Source of the DNA: Antedon mediterranea
Lineage: Eukaryota > Echinodermata > Crinoidea > Comatulida > Antedonidae
Assembly: GCF_964355755.1 (NCBI RefSeq)
Contig: NC_092671.1
Span: forward strand, 39,449,304 to 39,513,303
Length of the DNA stretch: 64,000 nt
Direction of reading: 5' to 3'
The translations under genes were made by a program, and so were the position numbers. Shown here in pieces: positions 48,161-62,100 of this stretch. Position 1 is the first letter of the stretch, and each line of letters starts with the position of its first letter. The notes beneath the pieces were generated by a model. It saw only the letters and a list, made by a program, of their open reading frames with translations, searched no databases and was not told the origin of the DNA.

Positions 48161-49202
48161 AACATTTGAAGATTACACTGTTGCTAGCATCTGTTTTCAG
48201 CATGGTACAATATAAACCAACCCTTTAATTTCAGAAGACATTCTTATTTATTTGTATTTTCCACCAGAATTGTATGATAAAATTATGTAATTTGTATATA
48301 TTCCAAGTACCTATTACTTTAAATCATCAGACAAACAACTTTAGCAATACAATAACATCAAATAAAATGTCCATCTAACCCTTAAACGTAAAAGCTAAAT
48401 TTCAGCTTTACCAATGATGAATGTAGTGTTAAATAAATAACCATATATACACTTAATATACATACATATGTGAGCTGTTTTATTTATAACATTGAACATT
48501 CTTAATGCTTTACATATCAACTATCTACATTATTGGACATACTACATAACACAATTACTTTACTGTTTTTTCTGTTGATTGCAGATAAATTTTATCCAAC
48601 CAAGTTGACAATACATACTCCATTAGTTACTGAGGATGTTTCCACGGATACTGTAAGCAGGCAAATCAAAGTATGGTATTTAGTCAGTGCTTATTTGATT
48701 AAGAATGCACCGTTATGCACTATATCTTTTTATAAGCTTCAAACAGCATTCAACAAGGAAAAATTAACTTGTTTACAATATCCCAAAAAACCATTGGAAA
48801 ATGTACTGTAGCTCAACTTTGGACAGAACTTATTTTTTAAATTGTTTCCACTTCCTAACACCTTGCTACTACTATCAGATATTACTGCATATTTTGCAAC
48901 TTAGTACCTTAATTTTCAGATACAAAAACTTGTAAAAATGACTTTTTTGTACAAAAAGTACTGGAAGACATTTTTAATAATCACCTGTTTATTATAGCTT
49001 GTTAAAAATATTATAAAGATGTATTTTTCTCTATAAAAATGAATGAAAATAACGCTTAAATACATAACTTGCAGGTTCCTTTGCGATATCATGTAATGTT
49101 GATGTAGTACCTAGCTGGTTGTTAACCTGATGTGTACACATTAAGAATGAACTGTACATTCTGTGCTGCTTGATCAGCAGGGTAAATCGCCAGTACATCC
49201 TT

Positions 49203-49685
49203 AATGTCCATTCACACTGTACACATTCTTAATGATGCTTATTCAGTAGATCCTGATTTCTTAATGTCCATTCACATTGTACACATGCTCAATGATGCTT
49301 GTTCAGTAGATCTTGATTTCTTAATGTCCATTCACATTGTACACATTCTTAATGATGCTTGTTCAGTAGATCCTGATTTCTTAATGTCCATTCACATTGT
49401 ACACATGCTCAATGATGCTTGTTCAGTAGATCTTGATTTCTTAATGTCCATTCACATTGTACACATTCTTAATGATGCTTGTTCAGTAGATCCTGATTTC
49501 TTAATGTCCATTCACATTGTACACATGCTCAATGATGCTTGTTCAGTAGATCATGATTTCTTAATGTCCATTCACATTGTACACATTCTTAATGATGCTT
49601 GTTCAGTAGATCCTGATTTCTTAATGTCCATTCACATTGTACACCTGCTCAATGATGCTTGTTCAGTAGATCTTCATTTCTCAAT
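49203..49685. repeat. 60-bp tandem repeat arranged as 120-bp dimers
   Basis: Eight units starting 'ttaatgtccattcacattgt'. Odd units carry 'acattctt...gatcctg', even ones 'acatgctc...gatcttg', so the true higher-order unit is 120 bp. The period keeps a + strand frame open (20-residue SIHIVH...CSVD.DFLM repeats, then unique residues to 49959). It lies downstream of a minus-strand gene and is probably not coding. Confidence 0.95.
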
Positions 49686-50130
49686 ATCCATTCACATTGT
49701 AGTACACAATTTCAATGGTTCAATCATTCTGATTTCCAATTTTGAATGTTCCTGGATTTATCCTATGCAAAATTCACGCCAATTTCATGCCAACCCTTTA
49801 ACAAGACAAAGAGAGCAGCATATACCGCGATGCCAGTATTTGAGAAACTTTTCTTTTTTGCAAAACATGCATGTGCTTCATAATGTACTTTATAAAGTAT
49901 TTGTTGAAAGCCAACACATCTTTAATGTTTATCCTACTACTGTAGCTGCATACTTTTAAATCATTCATGTTTCTATTTAGTGGAGCCGGCTAAAATCAGG
50001 AATATTATACATGTGTTGTATGACTGAAGATTTTGAGAGATTCAAACAATATGTTCCGTCATCTCCACTATGTACATAAGCTAACAACAGCATTTTAAGC
50101 ACATCTGCTAAACACATACAATGAAACCGT

Positions 50131-53100
50131 TTACTTTTTCTTTTCTGGAGTAAAGATTTCGACAACTGTGTGGTGTTCCGCGGCGACGGCAGCAAGGGCG
50201 TTCCTCTTTGCTGCGGCACGTTTCGCTGCTATCAACTTGCGTCTTGCTTCCTCTCTCGCCTTCCTTGCTTGTTCCATCTTACTGTTGTGTTGAGTCTTAT
50301 TGGCATCACTACCTTTGGACACCTTTGCTTTGACCTATTAGAATGTCAACAAATATAATTTGTTATTTCATATAGTAATATTGGTTACTTTAAAAATGTG
50401 TAACCATATGCAATATAATATAATACTCCTATTTAGTCTTAATTTTTGTGAATAAAAAAAATATTAATGAAAATGAATAATTTAAATAAGAATGAAAGGA
50501 AACCTGATCCAGGGCTCAGCATTCTATTATCAGAGGTTCTATTCATTAACACAAGGCCGTAGCGAGAGGTTAAAAACAGACAAGACAAAGATGCTTTAAA
50601 TATAATTATCAATATCAAATATGAGGATCTCTGCTGGGGAATTGGGGTGGGTGGTGAAAATTTCAGACAAGGCGAGTGTCTTGTCTCTCTCATGCTGGCC
50701 TAGTTAACATATTCATACAAATGTAGTTTTAAGCCTACACAGTACTTCATCCAATGACCATGACTTGTTGTTATTAAAGAAGCTTGTGAATATGTAAATT
50801 TATACAATATAATTAATGGCGAATTAGTGTAGGCTTAATCTTGATTGAAAATGAATGAATAACATGACTTAGAAAGGATGAATAGGCCGGCAACTGATAA
50901 GAGGAAAATGGCAATTGAAGGAAGTAATTGAAGCCTTCTGGTTTATCTTTGTGCAGAATAAGGAAGATGTCTGTAGTAAATGTATTTAAAATAATTATGT
51001 ACTGTACCTTCTTGTGGGCGATAACTTTAGGTTGTTGCACAACCCAACCATTTTTCTCTATGCTGTCAACCTCTTGGAACATCTTTTCAACATCATCCAC
51101 TTGTAGCATGACCATCTCCCAAAATCCTACCAAGTCCATTGGCATGGTCTTGTATGGTTCATCATCGCTTTGGTTCTATAAAAGATAAAATGTTTAAAAA
51201 AGGGTTAAAACAGTAACTTTATTTTAATAAAATAGACAAATATGGAAGAAGACAATAAACCATCATAGAGTGTGTTCACACTGGTAAACAACAAACCAAT
51301 CTACAAAATGCAACAAATGTTGAATACAATACAGAGTAGAAAATGTTTACATACAGCAACCAACACAGTACAGTAATATAATCTGAATATATTAAATAAT
51401 GAAATTTGAATTAATTTGCAACAATACAACAGTATATAATTATTATTGACCGTATTGAAAAATGCTCTGCATGATATTAGCAATACAATTATTTATGATT
51501 ACTCATATATGGATTTCATACAATTGTTAGCCTGTAGTGTTGAAAAAAAATTAAAAGGCGTTTATTCTTTATTTTGTGACTCATTAAGTACTTGTGTCAA
51601 ATAAAGCCTGAAGATTCATAGGACTTTAATGATATTAATTTAATAATTTATAAAAAATTAGAAGAAATGGAAAGAGGTTGGAATATATTTGGCATAACAT
51701 CATAGTCGTTTTCTTTATAGAATTAAGGCATATTGGCATTTTATCAGTAAAGCACAAAATACGTAGCCAACATTTAGATAATATTTTTCATTTTTAACCT
51801 ATTTTGCAATATTTATTTTCAGATACAGATTGGCTATTGTTGCTTTTCTACTACAAATAATTGGATAATCTATGTACGTTGTAAGCTGCTCATCAAATTA
51901 GGCTTGCTTAGGCCACTTCCCGTCAAGGGTATTGTTCCTGTGAAGAATCCACAAGGAAGCTTCCTGTACGTGTTTGTCCAAGTGCCAAGTGGCATGATTC
52001 CCCGGGTGCTGGTCAACCCGTACCCAAACCAACCCGTACCCATGCCAACTCGTACCCAACTTGGCTAACCCGTACCCAAATAATTGGTCAACTCGTACCC
52101 ACTTTGGCTAACCCGTACCCAAACCAACCCGTACCCATGCCAACTCGTACCTAAATATTTGGCTTACTCGTACCCAAGTATTTGGCTTACTCGTACCCAT
52201 TTTTTGGCTTACCCGTACCCATTTTTGGCTTACTCGTACCCATTATTTGGCCTACTCGTACCCAATTTGAATAATTACTTGTAATGATTTGATCGGCGTA
52301 AAACTAGTGGTATGCTTTTGCCGTATGAATATTTTTATATTTAAATTGTTTTTTTATTTTACATACAGGTCTCGGTGAAATGTGTGCTAATAAAAATGAC
52401 CATTGATTTGATTGTAGACTTCGTTTAATTAGGCATATATTTGTTAACATTTATTTAAATCTAGTATTATAGTTTTATAAACGTATGTTTATTTTATTTT
52501 ATTTATTTTATTTTCAATCTTTCTACATAGCAAAAAAACAAACATATAAGTATAACAGGAGAGTAGCGGAAAAGCAAAAGTGTAAAACTGTCATCTTGTG
52601 ATGTGCTTGACCAGCCCCTGTCAACTTGAACGATACAATAAAACCGACATTTAACAAATTTAGAAAAATACATAGAAAAATAAGGTATAATAAAATGTTA
52701 ACAAAAGTGTTATAAAAATGCAATTGCTATCTGAACAATCTGATTGTGTAAAAGTTAAAAATTCTGATTGTATAAAAGTTAAAAATTCTGATTGAATAAA
52801 AGTTAAAAATTATGAATGTATAAAAGTTAAAAATTCTGATTGTATAAAAGTTAAATTCTGATTGTATAAAAGTTAAAAATTCTGATTGTATAAAAGTTAA
52901 AAATTCTGATTGTGTGTCTTTTTTATTTACGTAAGAGAACATTAATTAATAAAAAAATATTTTAACAACACCCTGTTTTAAGCGAAAAGCCTGCCGGGCT
53001 ATGGGGTCGAATTACTCGTAGATTTCGTGTTACGTGTTTTTTCTGACCGGGATTAACCTTTTATTATAAAAAACACGCATTTATAGGGCCGGCGTCAAAG

Positions 53101-56100
53101 AGACGACTTAGTAATGACGTATGATCATTTTCCATATATTTTATTTATTAATAATTCAGTGAAATGATCATATACACGTACTGTCGTACTGTAGCCTAAG
53201 GCAATTAAACATTTTGGCAGATTTTCTTCTATAACAGCTACATGTTTTTGCTGAATGGGGATTCCTCTTTATTATTAAAAAAAAAAACGCATTTGTACGG
53301 GTCCATTTGTAGTGTGTCCAAAAGGTTCAATGTGGCGTATGATCGTTTTCTATTTATTTTTTTTCTTAAATAATTCAGTAAAATTATCTGTTTGTTTACG
53401 GTAATTAAACATTTTTGGTAGATATTTCCTCAATAACTTACAGCTACGTGTTTTTGCTGACGAGGGATTCCCTTTTTTAAAAAAAAATACGCATTCTATA
53501 ATGTGTCAAATAAGACAAATGAAATGAACTACGATCGTTTTTCCATGGCAACGGATGTCGTCTTATTTACTAAAATAATATAAACGTTCTGAAGGCCTAC
53601 CTACACGTGTCTGAGTTCTTACGTATCTGTCAGCGATAAGATGATTTTTTTAAGTTTTAGTAGTATTTATTTCGGTTTTTAGTCATAATAATACAGTAAT
53701 AATCATTATAAAATGAAAAGGTAATAACAGCAAATGTCGTCGTTTGTAATTAAATGTTAAATTATTGGAGGTTAGTACAGTAGTTACCTTTTATTATTAC
53801 TCTCACATCCGTCATTGTATACTAGATAAACGGCAATAATCTAATCTACTACTAAATGCTCATAGCAGCAATGAGGCTGGTATCCACTTAAATAGTTTCG
53901 TGATTTTAAAATACGAGTGACTATTTAAAAATGTATTAAATATTTTCGAAATGTTAAAACAGTTTAATATTTTCCAAAACTTGCAAAACAAAACAACAAA
54001 AACCATTCGTTTTAAAACGATTTTCAAAAAGCACATTACTTCATTATCTGTAAAATAAAATGAAAATACAAATTATGTATAAAAGATATTTATGTTTACT
54101 TTTAATAATTCAAGTTTTCATCATCACAGACTAGTGGGTATTTCAATTTCCGTGTACTACTATTCGTAGAAAATAATAGATTAATAACTCATAAATGAAA
54201 AAAAAATAGAATGCAGCACAGCCGACCACTGACATCTTCCACAGAGCCATATAAAACAGCGCCCTCAAGTATTAACTTTACCAAATACGACGTACGCAAA
54301 TACGATGAAAGCTGTGCTTTTTACGTACGAGTCTGTACATATTATTATACATTTTAGGTCAATAGTTTTTGCCATTATAATATCGAACATATGATTGGTA
54401 TCTAAAAATTTAATAAAACTGGGTTTAAATGTAATATAAATATACTTTAAATAGCATTAAACTTGGGTACGGGCCAGCCAATGATGGGTACGGGTCAGCC
54501 AATGATGGGTACGGGTCAGCCAAAATTTTGGGTACGAGTAAGCCAAAATTTGGGTACGAGTTGGTGGGTACGAGTTGGCATGGGTACGGGTTGACCTGTA
54601 TTCTGATTCCCCAAATACCCTTAAAAGGATTCCTCACAAGTTTGTATTATCTACTGTACCTACATAAATGTAAATGTCACAATAACATTTGTACTATATC
54701 AAGGAATGTAGCAATGTTGCAAACAAAAATATGATTATATAATATTTAAAACAAATAAAAATAAGTGAATCTGACACAATATACTGTAGTTCTCCATACT
54801 TTTGCACTATTTGTACAGTATATGAAAAACGTATACATGGGGAGGGGGTTGGAGGCTGTAGGGTTGGGGGAGGGGGTTGGAGGCTATAGGGAAGGGGGAT
54901 GGCTTCCGATGCTATATGTTGATGTTTACTAACCAGCACAGTGTTTATTTTGGTAGATTTACAGTACATGTACAGTAATCTAATACAAAATTGACATTTT
55001 AATTAACAAATATCTATGGGAATTTACTGTATAAATAAGACAAAAATGCAAAAAACTTGCATTGTGTAAATTAAGACGTGGAAGCTAGTCAAGTGGGTTA
55101 ATGCCAAAGGTTAATCGTACAGTAGTAGTAGGGTGGATTTATTATAATTGCAAAATAAGGCAATTTGTATGACAATGAGATCAATTATGCAAGGCTGCTG
55201 TTTGTCATAAGATAAGATACATTTATAAAGAAGACGGAGAAAGATGTATTGAAAATGATTTAACGATAATTATCCTAATTTATAAATTAAAGAATTGTTT
55301 AAATATTATAAACAATAATAGATATGATTATTAGATTTTAAGTTTACATTTATAATCACATGATAAACATGTAGAAATATAAACAATTTTTTTATAAATC
55401 CACTGCTTCAGAAATAAATAAATAGTGTATATTTCTGAATATACACTATTTATAAATTCCACTGCTTCAAGAATTAAAATTGAAAGGGTTGTACTGTGCA
55501 TAGTAAACATAATGACATTCTCCAGTTCAACATTAATCAACTTTGATTCAAATATCAAACCCATGAGGGCAGCATAACCTGATTAGCACGACATGGATAA
55601 GCAATGACATCACTTTATCATTGCTAGAGGCGGATCCAGGATTTTGAAATAGAGGGGGGTGGGGGCAGGGTTTTAAATTAGTGAAATGAACGGCTGAGCT
55701 TAATTTGATGTCTTATCTTTTGCATTACAATTTGTGAAATTTAGAACGCCCCCCTTGAAGATTCAAGAAAGTCTAATTGTTGAAGACGTAAACAAATGAT
55801 ATATATACCGTAAACAAAACACCAGGATAGGCAGAGGCACAATATTTACAGTATCTTAAGAATAGACATAATATACTGTAGAATAATTTAAAATACAGTA
55901 AATGGTAGCCATTCAGAACTATCTGGTAGTACTCCTGGGTATACAAGTAAAAGTTGACAATGTGCCTGTGTCCTATTAAACAAATAAAGCATTGGCACTA
56001 TTTAAACCACTGTGTCAACTTCATATTCCCCACAGTGAGAGGACGAATGAATTGTGAATTTACTTAAATAAATAAAATAATATACTTACAATATTCTTTT

Positions 56101-59100
56101 CACACAACCCTCTGAATTGTTTGAACTTCTTGTTTGTTAAGAGACTTGCCTTGCCTATGGCCGATCGAATTATACCACAAACTGAAAATAATAAATTGGT
56201 CAACTAAATCCACTACTATAAATGAATACATTAGTTAGTTCTGAATACAGTATGCCTAACCTTTGCCAAAACATGAAGTCAGCATTGAAAATACCGTAGA
56301 TTAAAAATAATACAGTTTATGATACATTATGATTTATTTTAAACCAGATTATCGTAAATTTAAAATATCTACACACAAGTATAAATATTTAATACAAATT
56401 ATGACTACTACAGTAAACTGGCCTAGCTCTGTCTACACTATCAAACTTTATGTGACAACAAAATGTGATGTGTCCATATATGGACATGATGATGTCATAT
56501 CACAACAACCATATTTGGGAATATCACCACCATATTTTGGCAAATCACACTTTCTTTTTATCAAACTAGTTTGCTGTAGAAAGAGCTTTTTAGACAATTT
56601 TTTATAAATTAATAACGGATTTACGCGATGTGACAAACAACCGGAGTACAAGGCCAACCAGGGCAATAATAATGACTAGATAATATTTTAGTATTATTTT
56701 AAAGAAATATATAATACGTTGAATTTAAATTTTGCAATAATATTATTGATAAAAATCTCGGAATAATTACTGAATATAATCTCTTTAATTTAAATATTAA
56801 ACTGTAAATCTGAAATAGACCTTGGCATGACCTCTGCAGAGAGTCACTAGACATTGGTATAGATTTTTTGTCCTATAGAACAAATTGTTGAATCTGTCAT
56901 ATTTCAGTTGTTCTTGATTGAAGAATAGGGATTTAACAGTAAAGCTCTGTCTACACTATCAAACTTTATGTGACAAAAAAATGTGATGTGTCCATATATG
57001 GACATGATGATGTCATATCACTACCATTTGGGCATCACTACCATATTTGGGTATAGTACTGTACATCACATTGTTTGTCAAACTAGCTTGATAGTGTAGA
57101 CAGAGCTTAAGTCAGGTTTGCAGAGTACACCATATGTTTACATAAAGGAAGTAATTTTGAGAATGTGTCTGACGTTTCAGTTGTTACTGCTGTCATCATG
57201 TTAAAAAACGTCTCAAACTTTAAATTGTCAAACTAGTGAATTTGTTCTAAAATTCAATAAACTACAACTTTAACAAATTTTATATAAACTTGTCAAATGA
57301 ACATTCTTTTAGCAATAAATGCTATACCACCTGTTGGATACAGGAACTTGTAAATTGTGAATATAAAGTACTTAAAAACATAGCATTAAACATTGAAACG
57401 GACGTCTATGACGGATACAATTTTAAACACAAGAACCACAAATTGCTGATTGTAGTATTTCAGAAGTAAAAACAATTTTTTATACACGACGCAACAGGTG
57501 TCAGGTAATTAAATTAGGAAAGGTCATTATTAAACAGGAAAAGAAGATCTATTGATGATCTGTAAATAAGGTCTTTAAAAACAAATCAATAAATAACATT
57601 GCCAAAACATAAGTATTATTATTATGGAAGAACATCCCATCACATTTTATTTATTAATCCAAAGGCAAATTACTGAAAAAAATGACAATTCTGTGGGTAT
57701 CATCAGTGGCTGGATCTCAATGGAGATACAAAAAGCAAAAAGCTAAATCAAAGCGAGAAGTAAAACAGCCAGAAAAGTTAGCAGAGCTTTCGGGCAACAC
57801 TAGCCCTTCATCAGTGCAAGTGAGGGAATTTGGATAAAGTCATTATTATTAAGTAGTAGTATAGTGTATTTTGTTGTTACTTTGTAAAGCTCTGTTTACA
57901 CTATCAAACTAGTTTGACAAAAAAGTGTGATATGCCCAAATATGGTAGTGATATGACATCACCATGTTCATATGTCACATAAAGTTTGATAATGTTATGT
58001 AGATAGAGCTTAAGAAATGTTCCAACATAAACTTTACATGGAATAAATATCAGTAAAATATTATGATTATGAAAATAAATGCTACATCATTGTGTATTTT
58101 AGCAATGTACTGCATAGGAATCCGTGACACGTAGCAACATGCTAAACATGACATTGTCTCAAGTGCAAGGTATCCAGCTACAGACTCTGATGAGTCATAT
58201 ACTCATAGTAAAGCAACGCGCTGCTTTTATCAAATAAGTTGTTATGTACAGTACTGTATTATCTATTATATTACTGTACCAGAATACCATACACATTATT
58301 AATATGTTCAGAGACCTAATTTTTTACAGTAATTTAACAGTCACATGGGCTAATAGCACCACAAACAATCATTTTTGCAACAGAAAATTGTCAGGCAGGG
58401 TTCAGCTTTGCAAAGTCAGTCAGTCAGTACGTTGTAAATTATTTAATACAGAAAAAAGGTATTGGATAGGAACTACAGAAAAAACATCGCAAAAAGAATA
58501 GTTAAATCAACAAATATTGCCCATCAGTGTGCATTATGATTTTCACAATTTTGTTTGACGTTTTGAAAGTTACTGAAGAAGTTAAGCTACCATATTTCCG
58601 GATCCATTCGACTTGGCAAATGCACAGACGGTTAAATTCTTGCACCTGACCGAGTAATCAAAGCAAATTGATGCAATAACTTTAACGCACTTGGAAAAGG
58701 GTGAACAATGTGTGTCGGCAACCGAAAGAAACGTTAATTTAAAGGGGTAATCTTCAAAAGAAAAGCCACATATTGTGTTTTCAACTTGAAAATTTGCATC
58801 AACGGATGACAACCCATAGAATTATTTCGTGATTACTATCATCGGCTCATGAAATTGTCACTTAACTTGATAATTAGAGAAAAAGGGGAAAACAGAGGGC
58901 ATTTACGGTCACTTAGTGTATCATGATATGATTAATCATGATAACAAAAACTACAAATAAATGGGGATGTGCAATTGTGTGAATTGGATGGGAGGAGAGA
59001 ATTTCGCCCTAAAATTCATTTTTTATGATTTAACTTCCACCTTAGTTTCAATCCTGTTTGTTTCAATTGCTATTTTTAGCAAATGATACATTGGCCTACA

Positions 59101-62100
59101 GTACTACACTATAGATTTAATAAAGTATAGGTTTCGTAGAAAATTGAGGTATAGTTTTAAAACTGATGTTCTTTTTTGTCAGATATTCATGTTACTAAAT
59201 GGTCCTGGATAGACCATAAAGGTTATTTTATACCTCCACCACATGGATAGACTCAAGATCGTCCTTTGAAAGCTAGTACCACTCAAGCTTCTTCTTGCCA
59301 CATGTGCTGTACAGTATACAGTACTTGTCACAAATAATGATACTCTTATTGTAGCCTAGAGGGCCTGTATGAAACCACAGATAATTTAATTACGGATGAA
59401 TTCTTTGAAAATACTATTAGCCAGAATGGTTTGATGCGAGCGAGCGTGCATGTTAACTCTATTTTAGGTGATAGTCACTCAAGGGTTTAATCTCTTTAAA
59501 TATGTATGACGGAATGACGGACATGTTATGAGTTCTTTGAATGCTCAATTTCACAAATAATGTTGAGACGTTCAAGACGAATTGAGAAAATCTTTCTGTA
59601 CCTACAGTATTTTTTTTTTATACATACAATACTGTACATTGCACTCTAAGTAAACACAGTATTTAATGGATACTGGCACTACTATATAAATCTGATTTAT
59701 TGATAAATATTAATAGATTTTTTTTACTATTTAATGGATACCGGCACTATTTAATAAGTCTGATTTATTAATTAAGCTATATTATTAGACTGGGCGGCAA
59801 GAAGATAATCAGAAGATTTTATTTATGCGATGCAAGCAGTGGGAGTACAGTAGATATAACTCATTAACTGCAAGATGTTTGTGAATGTGAGTGACCGGTC
59901 GAATACGGTACTGTAAGTGACCAGTCGAATACGCGAAGTGACCAGTCGAATACGCGAAGTGACCAGTCGAATACATCTAATGCCCAGGTCCTAAAAAATA
60001 ACATAGGTCACATGTATTGTATGCGTTAATGGTAAATTAAAGAAGGCAAGAATCTGCAGGATATTATTATATATTTTTTCCTATGCATCATTGCATAGCA
60101 ACCGTGTGACATCACTTTATTAATGCTGACCTACACTAAATTACAGGTCAAACTACATGACCTGTAACTTTAATTATAACTTGTAAAAAATGAAACAATG
60201 CATTCTGTCGGGGAGGCAACAAATTTTCTGCTAATTAATTAAAATCACAGTGTTGCCCATTATCAACATATTGCGTTTTGACAGATTTTACTATAATTAC
60301 GTCAAAGGTTTTAATTGGATTTAAAGAAGCAGAACAAACTTTGGTTTAAAACGGAAGCGGCTTCTGCTATACAGCTGTATGCAATTGTATATAAAATAAA
60401 AATAAAACAATACTAATTTAAAATAACAATCTACTAGTACAGTATACAAGAAATGATACAAGATTTTATTGTAAAAATGTTTAATTTGTTAGTGGAGTGC
60501 TGTAGTCAACATTCACAGGAGTTTCATTAAAGAAAGTTAAGGAAAGCTGTAGACTGTATATATTGTGACTAAATTTACCTCTAAATTTAGAGAATTAGCA
60601 GATTGTACAGTCATCACAAATGACTCATTGTCGAGAGCAGTTTTATAATTTTAAAATCTGGACAGTTTGCTAAATGATAATTTACTGAATTGTAAAAATT
60701 GTTTTATTATAGCCAAATGTCTGACTGTCCTTTGTCAAAAAAAATTCAATTAAAAAAAGACTGCAAAATTGCAATTTCACATCGAATGCTATACAGTAAT
60801 ACTAATAGTACACCTACTGTATGTTAATTTATTTATTGATAAATGCAATTTGTAAATAACAAAATGTCTTAATTTGATAAAATCATTGTAATCAAATGGT
60901 AAAATCGCTTCCTTTAATTAAAGCATCAATTGTTTTTCTCTTTCTACTGCACAATCTCTTTCAGGAATAAAGCAGATTTTAAAATCTTTTATAAATAAAA
61001 TTAAAACTGATGATGACAAATGTTTTTGGACAAAACAGTGAAAACATAGCTAATTTTGTTGACGTGGTCGTCTCATGAATATTCATGATTTATCGTCGTG
61101 GTCGTGGTCAATTTAAAGCTAGGTCAAATATGAGTCATCACTTTGAATCAATCAAGTGACAGGGTGCTGGTATATTTAGGGTGGGAAATGACACCTCTGA
61201 CAAGGATTTCAACACAAAATGTTTACATAGGAGTTACAATGCATTGTTATTTCAAAATTATCAATTTTAATAACAATCCAAAGAATTTAATTATACAGTA
61301 GCAGACAGAATTGTGATTAGGCCCTACTATTATTGGCATACCTACAGTAGTGTATTGATATACTGTACTGCTGACTATTGTATGGTACTGATAATGATAT
61401 ATTTTTACCAACAATTTTCAAATTACCAAAAATGAACTTGCCTCCAATACTGAATTAAGAAATCACTTTAACACCAAATGTATAAATTAAATTATACTGT
61501 ACATTAATTAGATCGGCAGTAAGAAATTAAGATAAATTCATACCATAGGGAGTGCAAGTGAAGCGGATCGAGTAGGGCATTTTGTACGTGTCTGCTTTAA
61601 ATTCATATCATTCATAGGGTGCTAGCTTTTTCTAGAATAATTAATTAATTTGTAGAGTATTTATAGTGAATTATGTATAGCATAGATATTATAGTGAATC
61701 ATTTCTATGTGTACAGGAATAGAGTAAAGATCCTGTATCTTTCTTGGATCCTGCCTTCTTCCTTTTCCTCCCAGATTTATTGTAATTGTTATTTGTATAT
61801 TGTTATGTTTTATTTATTCCATTATTGTTTCAATCTTAAAAGGAAGAAAATAATTGTTATTTTGAATTTAATATAATAGATGAGTATATACTGTTTATTG
61901 TCGTGTTGATGCACATCAAACTGTTGACACAAACTGTGGATTTTTGTTGTTGTTCCGCATTATGAATGCATGTACTTTGGACATATTCAAGTGATAGCTA
62001 TGGTGTTATCCACAATTTTATGCTATGTACATTGTATAGCATTAACTAATCATCAATGTAAATATACTAGTCTCAAATTCATCATGGAGAGAGAGATTGA

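Larger units (their letters stand above)
46431..50130. other. 3' flank / probable 3' UTR side of the GKAP-like gene
   Basis: AT-rich, no convincing gene. Contains a C-run at about 47588, a MITE-A (48050-48160) and a 60-bp tandem repeat (49203-49685). AATAAA on the minus strand occurs at 48481-48486 and 46573, among other places, so the 3' end of the minus-strand transcript is not fixed. A 92-aa frame at 48533-48811 resembles nothing I know. Confidence 0.45.
52004..54603. mobile_element. 2600-bp DNA transposon with 9-bp target duplications
   Basis: TGATTCCCC lies at 51995-52003 and 54604-54612, directly outside the element. The ends share GGTCAACCCGTACCC as an inverted repeat. Each end extends as an array of about 20-bp units ('aacccgtaccca', 'gccaactcgtacccaa') on the left (about 270 bp), and as the complement ('gggtacgagttggc') on the right (about 140 bp). 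No transposase is recognisable. 9-bp duplications point to a Mutator-like or similar group. Inserted in the GKAP-like gene. Confidence 0.85.

Noticed and set aside
56329-56666. Small frames on both strands around 56.4-56.6 kb
   Set aside because: They are translations of a MITE-A copy.
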